DNA from: an uncultured Parvularculaceae bacterium
GTDB taxonomy: Bacteria; Pseudomonadota; Alphaproteobacteria; Caulobacterales; Parvularculaceae
Length of the DNA stretch: 64,000 bases
Reading direction: 5' to 3'
Assembly: GCA_947259375.1 (NCBI GenBank)
Contig: CAMYLZ010000016.1
Coordinates: 1 to 64,000 of the forward strand
In this document: one piece after another, positions 1 to 8,034 of the stretch
Numbering within the stretch: the stretch's first letter is position 1
How the letters are laid out: every line of letters starts with the position of its first letter
Made by a program: the position numbers and the translations under genes
The notes under the pieces: generated by a model
Database searches by the model: none
The model's input: only the letters and a program-made list of their open reading frames with translations
Told to the model about the DNA's origin: nothing

Positions 1-214
1 CCAGGGCGTCGCGCCCGCGCGCCAGCAGCCGCACCGGCTCGCCGCGCTCCGGCGATTGCGCGCCGCCCGGAAACACGATCGCGCGAATGAAATCCTCGAC
101 CTCCGCCCGCGCCCGGCCGAGATCATCGCCCCAAAGGTCGGCGGCGCTCGGCCAGCCGATCCATACGGCGTCATGACGCGCCCATTCCGCAGGCTGACGG
201 CGTTGTGAAAGCAT
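1..214 (-). CDS. Agmatine deiminase / PAD-family protein, N-terminal part only
   Basis: Only the first 71 codons lie in the window; the gene runs off the left edge. Reading from the ATG at 214, the protein opens with a short tail and then PAEWARHDAVWIGWP, the N-terminal signature of the Porphyromonas-type peptidylarginine deiminase family, which includes agmatine deiminase (agmatine to N-carbamoylputrescine). The catalytic Cys, His and Asp residues lie in the missing part, so the exact substrate cannot be judged. The gene diverges from the FMN riboswitch operon; the roughly 90 bases between them must hold both promoters. Confidence 0.75.
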   Translation of the reverse strand, partial: MLSQRRQPAEWARHDAVWIGWPSAADLWGDDLGRARAEVEDFIRAIVFPGGAQSPERGEPVRLLARGRDAL

Positions 215-243
215 GAATGAGCACTTCCTTCTGCGAGAGGTCA

Positions 244-272
244 TTGCCGGATGGCGGCGCCTTGTCTATATA
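244..272 (+). promoter_or_regulatory. Candidate sigma-70 promoter for the FMN riboswitch operon
   Basis: A -35-like TTGCCG at 244-249 is separated by 17 bases from a -10-like TATATA at 267-272. Transcription would start near 279-282, about 20 bases before the riboswitch aptamer. Position and spacing fit well, but this is a match by eye. Confidence 0.5.
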
Positions 273-301
273 AGCGGCCGCGGAGCAATCCGCGACATAG
301 A

Positions 302-490
302 AATCTTCGGGGCGGGGTGGAAGTCCCCACCGGCGGTAATGCAGATTTTTTCTCCCGTTAGAGACGAGAAAAAACCTGACGAGCCCGCGAGCCGAAGCGG
401 TTGATGCGGCCGGAAACGGCGCTCGCCCGCGGAAGCAGGATTCTGGTGAGAGCCCAGAGCCGACGGTCACAGTCCGGATGAGAGAAGGTT
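302..490 (+). promoter_or_regulatory. FMN riboswitch (RFN element)
   Basis: The conserved RFN blocks appear in order: the closing-stem strand AATCTTC (302-308), then GGGGCGGGGTGGAAGTCCCC (309-328), CACCGGCGGT (329-338), GAGCCCGCGAGC (about 381-392), GGATTCTGGTGAGA (about 438-451), CCGACGGTCACAGTCCGGAT (460-479) and the complementary closing strand GAAGGTT (484-490). The variable arm at 343-375 forms its own hairpin. FMN binding to this aptamer normally turns expression off. About 200 bases separate it from the receptor start; I see no clear intrinsic terminator there, so the expression platform may act on translation or through Rho. What it controls is a transport pair, not riboflavin biosynthesis. 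Confidence 0.97.
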
Positions 491-689
491 TACGCAGTGG
501 AAGGCGTCAGGGCCCGGCTTGGGCGTTTGCGCCTGCCTCACAGCGGTATCGCGTCCGGGCGCCACGCGTCCTCGCGCGGCCTGTTGTTTGCGTAGCATGC
601 CGGCGCCTTTGGCCCGGCGGTTCCTCATCATCTCCGATCTTTTTTTGAACGCGCCTTGTTCGCAAGGCGAGCGAAGAGAAGGTTGGTTG

Positions 690-3122
690 ATGCGTAAGTT
701 AGTTGGTTGCGGCGCCTTTCTGGGCGCTTCTTCGGGCGTCATGGCGCTCACGCCTTGCGTGGCGGCGCAGGGCGACCCCATCCATGGAATCACCGGCGAA
801 ATTACCGACGAAATCGTCGTTGTCGCTGATCCGCTGGAATTGATTGAATTGCAGGAAAGCCGCGCCGTTTTCGGGCTCGATCTTTCCTATGCGGAGACGC
901 CGCGCAGCGTGAATGTCGTCAGCGACGCGACGATTGAGCGGTTCAGCATCGAAACGGTCGACGATCTCGCGGCATTCTCGCCAGGAACATTTACGGGTAG
1001 TTTTTTCGGCGTGCCGGGTTCGGTTTCCCTGCGCGGCAATCGCGCCGACACCTATTTTCGCGGTTTCAAACGGGTCGAAAATCCGGGCACCTTTCCCACC
1101 CCGCTGGGCGCCAGCGAGCGCATCGAGATCGTCAAAGGCCCGACGCCGGCGATCTATGGCGCGGGGCGTGTCGGCGGTCTTCTAAACATCACCCCACTGA
1201 CCGCGCGAACCGCCAAACGCATTGGCGAGACCGGCCGCGTTGCGGAAATTTCCGGCACGCTCGGCTCTTACGACAAGCGCATCATTCGCGGCGACGCCGG
1301 CGCGGCGTTCGACCTCGGCGGGCGCGAGGCCGGCGCCTTTGTCCATGCGGAATATGAAAACTCCGACAGCTATTATCGCGGCATCGAACCGGAACGCACG
1401 CTGGTGCAATCGGCTTTCACCCTCGCGGGCGATCAATTCGCGCTTGAACTTGGCAGCGCCTATTTTTCATCCAACGGCTACAAACAGACCATTGGCTGGA
1501 ACCGGGTGACGCAGGAGCTGATCGATAACGGAACCTATATCACCGGACGCGACACCGACCTTTCCGATCTTAATGGCGACGGCAAGCTGACGCCCGACGA
1601 GGTCGATGCGGCGGTCGGCTCGTTTTTCGGAACCTCAAATATCCGCCAATTCATTGACTTCGGCCTGTTTCCGGGCGCCGCTTTCGACCTTGACGAGGGC
1701 GTCGGAACGGCGCAGCTCGATCCGCGTACAGTGTTCATTTCGGACCGCGACGTCGCCGATGCGGAAACCTTTACCGCTTACGCCGATCTTGCCTGGACCA
1801 TTGGCGAGGACGAGCTGCGGCTACAAGCCTTTTTCGACACGCTCGATAGCGATCTTTATGTCAGCTATGGTTTTGCGGCGGAATATATCGCCGATGTATA
1901 TGAGTTGCGCGGCAGCTATGCATTTGATGTCGATCTTGGACCGATCACCATCGATTCTATCATCGGCGCGTCCTGGCGGTCTTATGACAACACCACGCGC
2001 CAGACCTTTCTTTCCGGCTATCTCGCACTAGACCGCCGCGACCTCACCGTCGGCGCGACCGGCGGCGATATTTTCGACGATCCGTTTTCCGTAGAACCGA
2101 ACGGCATTGGTTGGGATACGGATCTCGACTCGCGCACGACCGACCTTGCCATCTTCACCGTCAATGATGTCGCGCTGCATGACCGGCTGCACTTCCTGGC
2201 CAGCCTGCGGCTTGACCGCTTCAAAGCGTCATCCATCAATACCGGCGAGACGATCTTCGATCCCAGTCTCGGTTTCGCCCGCTTCGCGGATGCCGAATTC
2301 ACGCCGAGTTACGAATTCTCCTTGCGTTACGATCCGCTGGACTGGCTGTCGCTTTATGGAACCTATGCGGAAAATAACGCGCTTGAGACCAATGATGGCG
2401 GCGGGGTTGAGGTTGACCGCATCGCCCAACGCAATTTCGTCGCCGATTCCGATCTCATCGAGGCCGGGCTCAAGGTAAAACGCCGCGACCTGGTGGGCTC
2501 CCTCGCCTTTTACCGCCAGGATCGCCAGCGCCAGGACCCCTTTGGCAATCTCGACGAGGAGACCTCCAAAGGAGTCGAGGCGGAACTGCGCTATCTGATC
2601 AATGACCGCTTCAGCCTCAACTCGGCGCTCACCTATCAGGAAACCCGCATCAGCGCGCCCGGAACATGTGGTTCCGGCAATGGCGAATTCGTGGTGCTGC
2701 CGCCCGCGCGGGTCGGCGTCGCGCCGGCGAACGGTTTTGGCGGGCTGTTCGCCGCGCTCAACGCATCCTGCCTGCCGGAACTGGCGGACGGCTATCGCCG
2801 CCGGACCGCGCCCGACTGGCTCGCATCAAGTTTCCTGACCTATACCGGCCCGACAACGCGCTACGGCGCGCTCGGCGCGTCATTCGGCGCATTTTATGTG
2901 GGCGAGACCGGCGGCAAGATCGATGGCGCCATTGTTCTACCCGACTATGTGCTCACGAAAGCGGCCTTTTTCTATGAGTTCCGCAATTTCTCGCTGATCG
3001 CCAATATCGATAATCTGTTCGACAAACGTCACTTTATCCCTGTGCAGAATGTTTTCGAAGAGGTCGGCGTGCGCCCTGGGCGCGGACGCGAGTTTTCCAT
3101 CACACTGAAAGCGCGGCTGTAA
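690..3122 (+). CDS. TonB-dependent outer membrane receptor, probable riboflavin/flavin receptor
   Basis: An 810-residue outer membrane receptor. I chose the ATG at 690 because it follows an AGAGAAGG ribosome site and opens with a signal peptide ending near CVAAQG; longer upstream reading would run into the riboswitch leader. The N-terminal half holds the plug (SVNVVSDATIERF, SLRGNRADTYFRGF, RIEIVKGPTPAIYGAG); the rest is a beta-barrel ending in a typical last strand, REFSITLKARL. Residues 293-304 read DLNGDGKLTPDE, a canonical calcium-binding EF-hand loop, probably in an extracellular loop. The MFS gene starts one base after the stop. Control by an FMN riboswitch points to riboflavin or a related flavin as substrate; the fold alone would suggest a siderophore-type receptor, so the substrate is inference from regulation. 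Confidence 0.9.
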   Translation: MRKLVGCGAFLGASSGVMALTPCVAAQGDPIHGITGEITDEIVVVADPLELIELQESRAVFGLDLSYAETPRSVNVVSDATIERFSIETVDDLAAFSPGTFTGSFFGVPGSVSLRGNRADTYFRGFKRVENPGTFPTPLGASERIEIVKGPTPAIYGAGRVGGLLNITPLTARTAKRIGETGRVAEISGTLGSYDKRIIRGDAGAAFDLGGREAGAFVHAEYENSDSYYRGIEPERTLVQSAFTLAGDQFALELGSAYFSSNGYKQTIGWNRVTQELIDNGTYITGRDTDLSDLNGDGKLTPDEVDAAVGSFFGTSNIRQFIDFGLFPGAAFDLDEGVGTAQLDPRTVFISDRDVADAETFTAYADLAWTIGEDELRLQAFFDTLDSDLYVSYGFAAEYIADVYELRGSYAFDVDLGPITIDSIIGASWRSYDNTTRQTFLSGYLALDRRDLTVGATGGDIFDDPFSVEPNGIGWDTDLDSRTTDLAIFTVNDVALHDRLHFLASLRLDRFKASSINTGETIFDPSLGFARFADAEFTPSYEFSLRYDPLDWLSLYGTYAENNALETNDGGGVEVDRIAQRNFVADSDLIEAGLKVKRRDLVGSLAFYRQDRQRQDPFGNLDEETSKGVEAELRYLINDRFSLNSALTYQETRISAPGTCGSGNGEFVVLPPARVGVAPANGFGGLFAALNASCLPELADGYRRRTAPDWLASSFLTYTGPTTRYGALGASFGAFYVGETGGKIDGAIVLPDYVLTKAAFFYEFRNFSLIANIDNLFDKRHFIPVQNVFEEVGVRPGRGREFSITLKARL

Positions 3123-3123
3123 A

Positions 3124-4389
3124 ATGAGCCAATTATTTAACTCATCGCGGGCGGCAGGCCTGTTCGCTGTTCTCAGCCTGATCTTTTTTCATGTGACGGC
3201 GACGACATTCGCTTCGCTCGGCGTCATCCTGCCGGCGATGATCGCGGAGTTCCAGTGGAGCTGGACCGAAGCCGGGTTCGGCTTTACCGCGCTCGCGCTT
3301 TTTACTGGCCTGTTCAGCCCGGTCGCGGCGCAGTCCTTGCGACGACTTGGCCTGCGCGGCAATTACGCCCTTGGCGGCGCGGCGCTCGCCGCCGGCTTTG
3401 CGCTGGTCGCCAGTGCAAGCGGGCTTGCCGCCTATCTCGCCGCCGCTTCCCTGTTGGGCGCCGGCTTTGCGCTCGTCGCCAATGTGCCGAGCGTTTTCGT
3501 TGTGGCGCAGACGGTTTGCCCCCGCGCGCGCAATATGATGATCGGCGTTTATCTCGCCGCCGGCGGGCTTGGCGGCGTTGCCGGGCCGCTAATCTCCAAC
3601 GCCCTCCTCGAAGCGGGGCATAATTGGCGCTTTTACTGGCGGCTCGCCTTCTTCATTACACTGATATTGACCGCTGCGTTCATACTGCTCGCCGACCAGC
3701 GGTTGCTCGAAAATAGCGGCGGCAAGGACGCAGAGCCGGACGACCGCCCCCAAAGCCCGCTTCAAACCGCCGCCCGCGATTGGACGGTGCGCGAGGCGCT
3801 GCGCTCGCCGGCATTCTATGTCATTGGCGGCGCGCTGATGGCCGCTTATTTTTGCGGCGTTTCCGTATCGAGCTGGGCGGTGACCCATCTCACCGGCGCG
3901 GGGCTCAGCGCCGGTCTCGCCAGCGCCATGCTGAGCCTGCATGCGGCGTCGAACGCCGGCGCCCGCGCGCTTGGCGGCTTTGGCGTCAAATTCTTCCGGG
4001 CACGGCATTTGTTGCTGACGGGCCTTGCCGCCGAGGCGGTCGGCATGCTGGCGCTGTCCTTTGCCTCGACGCCTCCTGTCGCCGTCATTTTCGCGCTGTT
4101 CGAAGGCTACGCCTTCGGCATGATCCTTTATGCGACGACGGTTTTGCAGATCGAGTATTTCGGGCTGAAAAATTCACCAGCCATTCTCGGCGCGATGAAT
4201 CTTTTCGCCACCGTCGCCATGCTGGGGCCGGTGCTGACCGGCCTGACCGGCGATATGTTCGGCAGTTTCTCGCCGATCTTCATCGCTTATGGCCTCATCG
4301 CTGCGGTATTGGCGATCGCCGGGCTGCTCATTCACAACCCGAACCGGACCGGCGCGGCGCCCCCCGCAAAAGCGCAACAAACACGTTAA
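3124..4389 (+). CDS. MFS transporter, probable inner-membrane riboflavin permease
   Basis: A 421-residue major facilitator protein with about twelve hydrophobic segments and a hydrophilic central loop (around residues 195-220). It starts with ATG one base after the receptor stop, so the two are almost certainly co-transcribed and translationally coupled. FMN-riboswitch-controlled MFS proteins of Alphaproteobacteria (RfnT type) are known riboflavin transporters. Whether this protein is a true RfnT ortholog cannot be decided without alignment; its regulation and partner make flavin import the best reading. A general monocarboxylate-type MFS is the main alternative on sequence alone. Confidence 0.85.
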   Translation: MSQLFNSSRAAGLFAVLSLIFFHVTATTFASLGVILPAMIAEFQWSWTEAGFGFTALALFTGLFSPVAAQSLRRLGLRGNYALGGAALAAGFALVASASGLAAYLAAASLLGAGFALVANVPSVFVVAQTVCPRARNMMIGVYLAAGGLGGVAGPLISNALLEAGHNWRFYWRLAFFITLILTAAFILLADQRLLENSGGKDAEPDDRPQSPLQTAARDWTVREALRSPAFYVIGGALMAAYFCGVSVSSWAVTHLTGAGLSAGLASAMLSLHAASNAGARALGGFGVKFFRARHLLLTGLAAEAVGMLALSFASTPPVAVIFALFEGYAFGMILYATTVLQIEYFGLKNSPAILGAMNLFATVAMLGPVLTGLTGDMFGSFSPIFIAYGLIAAVLAIAGLLIHNPNRTGAAPPAKAQQTR

Positions 4390-4486
4390 TGGAGCGAAGA
4401 CGCCGCCGCCCTATGCGGCTTACTGTTCGGCGTCTTTGGCCCGCAGCCCACGCGCCTTGGGCCATCATGTGTTGGGCAAAAAGAAA

Positions 4487-4513
4487 AAGGCGGCGCAATT
4501 TGCGCCGCCTTTC
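4487..4513. terminator. Bidirectional intrinsic terminator
   Basis: AAAGGCGGCGCAA (4487-4499) pairs with TTGCGCCGCCTTT (4501-4513). A and T tracts on both sides suit both strands. It lies between the convergent MFS and Oar-like receptor genes. Confidence 0.85.
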
Positions 4514-4537
4514 CGCAATCGTCCTGGTGCTTACGAA

Positions 4538-7500
4538 TCAGAATTCGTAGCGCAGACCGAAATTGATCTCCCACACCGAGGCGCCGAAGATACGGTCCTG
4601 GTCCGCAGAATCTAGGTCAATATCGGTGAACACGAACTGCGTTCCGTCCGCAGAAATTTCCGACTCGACGATCGCAGCGTTGTGGCCCGAACCGCCAAAG
4701 GTCAGCTCGCGATATACGCCCCAATCATCATTGATCAGGTTGGTGAAGTTATCGACATCGATAATGAAGCGAAGACGATCGCCTTCACGCAGACCAGGCA
4801 GTTCCTGTTCGAAGCGCAGGTCCACCTTGCCCCACCAGTCGGAGTTGAACGCGTTGCGCGGCGCGATCTGGCCCGCAAATTCGTTCAGACCGGAGCTTTC
4901 GAGGAAGTTGAAGAGCTGGTTGATCTGCGTTTGCGACAGGTTTGAAAGATCGACCAGCGGATCGTTCATACCAGCAGGCACGTAGAGTTGCGAACGACGT
5001 TCCGAGTCGTCGCTGTCGCCGAAGAGGTTGGCGCCGCCGGCGATAGCGTCGGAGCCGCCATTTGTGTCGAATGTGTAGCTGAACGGCTTGCCGCTATTGA
5101 GCTGGCCAACCAGCGAGATACGCGATTTCAATCCTTTGAAGAATTCGTAGGAGAAGTCCGTACGCGCTGTGAAGGCGTGCGTCAGGCCATTATTCGAACG
5201 GGCGATGATCGGGTTGTTATAGTCGATCGCCGCAACGTTTTCGAAGTTCGACTGCTGCGTCGAGCTCGTCGCCGGGCTGACGTCTTCAGCATCAGTATAG
5301 GCGTAGCCGCCATAGATACTGGCGCCGAACCGATCCCATTCCCAATCCTTGCGGATGTAGCCGGAAACGACCAGCGTCTTCGGTGTGAGATCGGAGTTGG
5401 TCAGCAGCAGGGCGCCGCTATTGCCGTAGCCGAACTGTGAATTGTAGATCGGACGGCCATCAGGCGCGGTGCCGATGACGGCGAGATCGAGGTTTTGCCA
5501 GATATTCGGGTTTTCCTGGATCGTGTAGAGGAAATCAGCCCCGAAATTCCAATTGTCTCCAAGACCGATACTTGAAAGGTCCGCGTAATACTCCGCGCCA
5601 AGACTAAAGCGCCAGATCGAAGACAGCTTGTAATCAGGATCGACCAGAGCAACCTGACCGGTCCCGGCCGCTGCTGAAGCGGTGACGCTATCCTGCAACG
5701 CTTGCGGAATATTGAACCCGTCAAATCCGCCAATGACCGCCGGGTCCGACGAGAACGCCGTGCCGGTGATAAGACCGGTGTTGGAGAAACTATTCGACAG
5801 CCACACCGACGGGTCGCCGCCAGAGAAGCGGCCGATACCGGCGCTGACCGATAACGAGTCGTTGACGTCATACTCCAGGCCGACACGCGGCTGGATCAGC
5901 GTCAAGCCGTCGAAGGTCTCGTTATTCGGAACGCCAAACCGGTCAACGATAAGCTGATTGAACTCCGGTTCATCACTCTGGGAGTACCAATCAAAACGCA
6001 GGCCGGCGATGACCGTCAGGTCAGCGCTTGGCGACCAGTTGTCTTGCGCATAGACGGTATTAATCGTCCGTTTGAAAGTCGCCGCGCCGTCATTCTTTTC
6101 GTTGGAGCCGGCATTCAGATAGAAAATCGACGACGGCAACTGATTCTCGAGATCGTCGATGGAATCAAAACCGACCTGTCCTTCAGAGAACGGAACGAAC
6201 AGGTTGAACACATCAAAGATGTCCCGTTCGTAGCCAAGCTTGAAGATATGATCGCCGGATGCGTATTCGCCTTTGACTTTGAAGTTCCAGACGTTGACTT
6301 CGAGACGGTTGCCGTGACGGAACGTATCGGGGCCGAGGAACACGGCGCCGCCGCCTGGCGTGTCGATTTCGAATTGCGCGAAATCAGTGCCGTTCAGCGA
6401 GTTCTGTCCGGTAATGCGGTCCTGATAGGAGACACGAACTTCGGTCGAGAAATTATCCGTCCATTCGGAGAACAGGCGGCCGGAGTATGCTTCGAGGTCT
6501 TCCGAACGGCGATACCAGTTGGAAGCAAGGCCAAGCTCGCCGAAGCTGGTGCTGGTGTTTTGCGGAACGACGTTGTCACCGAAGGTGTCCTGATAAGCCA
6601 GTTCGAAGCGATGCTGATCGGTGATGTAGCCGTTCAGCTTGACGTAGAAACGCTCGTCCGAAACGTCAGAACTCGCCGGAATGCCAAGCGGGTCGAAACC
6701 ATAAACGTTGTTCAGGATATCGGTGATGCGGTCCACGTCAGCTTGGGTGACTTCATCAACCGTGCTCGCGAAGGCCGAACCCGCCGGGCCAGTATTTGTT
6801 GTGTCGGAGCCTTTGAACTTTTCGTATGCGGCGGTGAAGAAAAGCCGGTCGGGAATGATCGGACCGGTGATGACCGCGCCGTAGGACTTTTCGTCGTTGT
6901 CCGGCTTGCTGACTGGATCGCCTTCCAGCGTATCGCCATGCAGACCGGAAAAGTTGTAATCGACAAATGCGCGGCCGTGAAACTCATTGCCGCCAGACTT
7001 GGTGACAGCGTTGATGTTACAGCCTGTGAAGCCGCCATATTCGACATCGACCGGCGCAATCTCGACGGAGACCTGTTCAACAGCGTCAAACGGGAACGGC
7101 AGACGCTGGGTCGGGAAGCCGTTATTGTTCAGACCGAAATCATCGTTCTGGCGAACGCCGTCAACAGTCAGTGAGTTGAAGCGCTCATTCGAGCCAACGC
7201 AGCGAATGCCGCGTTCAAATGATTCGTCGATATTGATCCGAGGGTCGAGACGAATGACGTCCTTGATGTCACGGTTCAGCGCAGGCAACAGCGCGAGATC
7301 CTGCGCGCTAAATGTCGCCGACGGTCCGGCCGCCACTGCAACCGCAGTACTGCGCGTCGCCGTTACGACGATCTCATCGCCAGTCGCAGCGCCGCTCAAA
7401 TCAAAAGAAACATTCGTCGTGTCGCCGACCGTGAGAAAAACGTCGGAAATCGTCTGATCGGTATAGGCGTCCGTATCAACGCTGACGGTATAACGGCCGC

Positions 7501-7747
7501 TAACCGAAAGACCTCGTGCTGAATAGGTGCCGCTGCCGCCGGTAACGGCAGTCGTCGACGAACCGGTGTTCACGTCGGTAATGGTCACGCGTGCGCCGGA
7601 TACCGGTTGCCCGTCCGGTCCGCTGACAACGCCGCGAATAGCGCCTGTCGTAGCCTGCGCCATGGCCGGCGATGTCGCCACCGTGACGAATGCCGAGCTT
7701 AGCGCAATCGCCGCAACGCCGGCGGAAAGCGTCTTTGCTAGTTTCAT
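4538..7747 (-). CDS. Oar-like TonB-dependent receptor with carboxypeptidase-regulatory-like domain
   Basis: A 1069-residue outer membrane protein. A signal peptide ends at ATSPAMAQA (about residue 32); residues 35-120 form a carboxypeptidase-regulatory-like beta-sandwich (GAIRGVVSGPDGQPVSGARV). A TonB-box-like EIVVTATRS follows, then a plug domain with LNRDIKDVIRLDPRI and a long barrel ending in NFGLRYEF with the C-terminal Phe of outer membrane proteins. This is the Oar/OmpA-related architecture common in Caulobacterales and relatives, often linked to peptide or polymer uptake or adhesion. The ATG at 7747 follows a GGGGAA ribosome site. The 287 bases upstream, up to argS, hold no other gene that I can see. 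Confidence 0.92.
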   Translation of the reverse strand: MKLAKTLSAGVAAIALSSAFVTVATSPAMAQATTGAIRGVVSGPDGQPVSGARVTITDVNTGSSTTAVTGGSGTYSARGLSVSGRYTVSVDTDAYTDQTISDVFLTVGDTTNVSFDLSGAATGDEIVVTATRSTAVAVAAGPSATFSAQDLALLPALNRDIKDVIRLDPRINIDESFERGIRCVGSNERFNSLTVDGVRQNDDFGLNNNGFPTQRLPFPFDAVEQVSVEIAPVDVEYGGFTGCNINAVTKSGGNEFHGRAFVDYNFSGLHGDTLEGDPVSKPDNDEKSYGAVITGPIIPDRLFFTAAYEKFKGSDTTNTGPAGSAFASTVDEVTQADVDRITDILNNVYGFDPLGIPASSDVSDERFYVKLNGYITDQHRFELAYQDTFGDNVVPQNTSTSFGELGLASNWYRRSEDLEAYSGRLFSEWTDNFSTEVRVSYQDRITGQNSLNGTDFAQFEIDTPGGGAVFLGPDTFRHGNRLEVNVWNFKVKGEYASGDHIFKLGYERDIFDVFNLFVPFSEGQVGFDSIDDLENQLPSSIFYLNAGSNEKNDGAATFKRTINTVYAQDNWSPSADLTVIAGLRFDWYSQSDEPEFNQLIVDRFGVPNNETFDGLTLIQPRVGLEYDVNDSLSVSAGIGRFSGGDPSVWLSNSFSNTGLITGTAFSSDPAVIGGFDGFNIPQALQDSVTASAAAGTGQVALVDPDYKLSSIWRFSLGAEYYADLSSIGLGDNWNFGADFLYTIQENPNIWQNLDLAVIGTAPDGRPIYNSQFGYGNSGALLLTNSDLTPKTLVVSGYIRKDWEWDRFGASIYGGYAYTDAEDVSPATSSTQQSNFENVAAIDYNNPIIARSNNGLTHAFTARTDFSYEFFKGLKSRISLVGQLNSGKPFSYTFDTNGGSDAIAGGANLFGDSDDSERRSQLYVPAGMNDPLVDLSNLSQTQINQLFNFLESSGLNEFAGQIAPRNAFNSDWWGKVDLRFEQELPGLREGDRLRFIIDVDNFTNLINDDWGVYRELTFGGSGHNAAIVESEISADGTQFVFTDIDLDSADQDRIFGASVWEINFGLRYEF

Positions 7748-8034
7748 TTGTGATTCCCCAAGCTATCTGATGTTGCCGCAGCCCCAGGCGCGGCGCTGTA
7801 CAAGGACAGCCAATAGGTAATTGAGATGACAAAGCAATGACAATGGAGTGCGGATTTTCAAAAATCTTTCGCAACGCAGCATCGTCCTTAAGGCGTTTTC
7901 CGCGAGGCGCAAAAAACTAGCAAGAATCAGGATGTTATGCAGTCAATATGCGTTATCGCCCTGCACCGCGGCGAATCATGGTTACCATTTTGAATGTGCA
8001 GTGTGTGCGCCGTGCAACAGAGAATGTGACGATG

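Noticed and set aside
6044-7174. A 376-codon open frame on the plus strand, antisense to the Oar-like receptor
   Set aside because: Its translation shows no family signature, and the opposite strand has a clear signal peptide, plug and barrel. High GC content produces such shadows.
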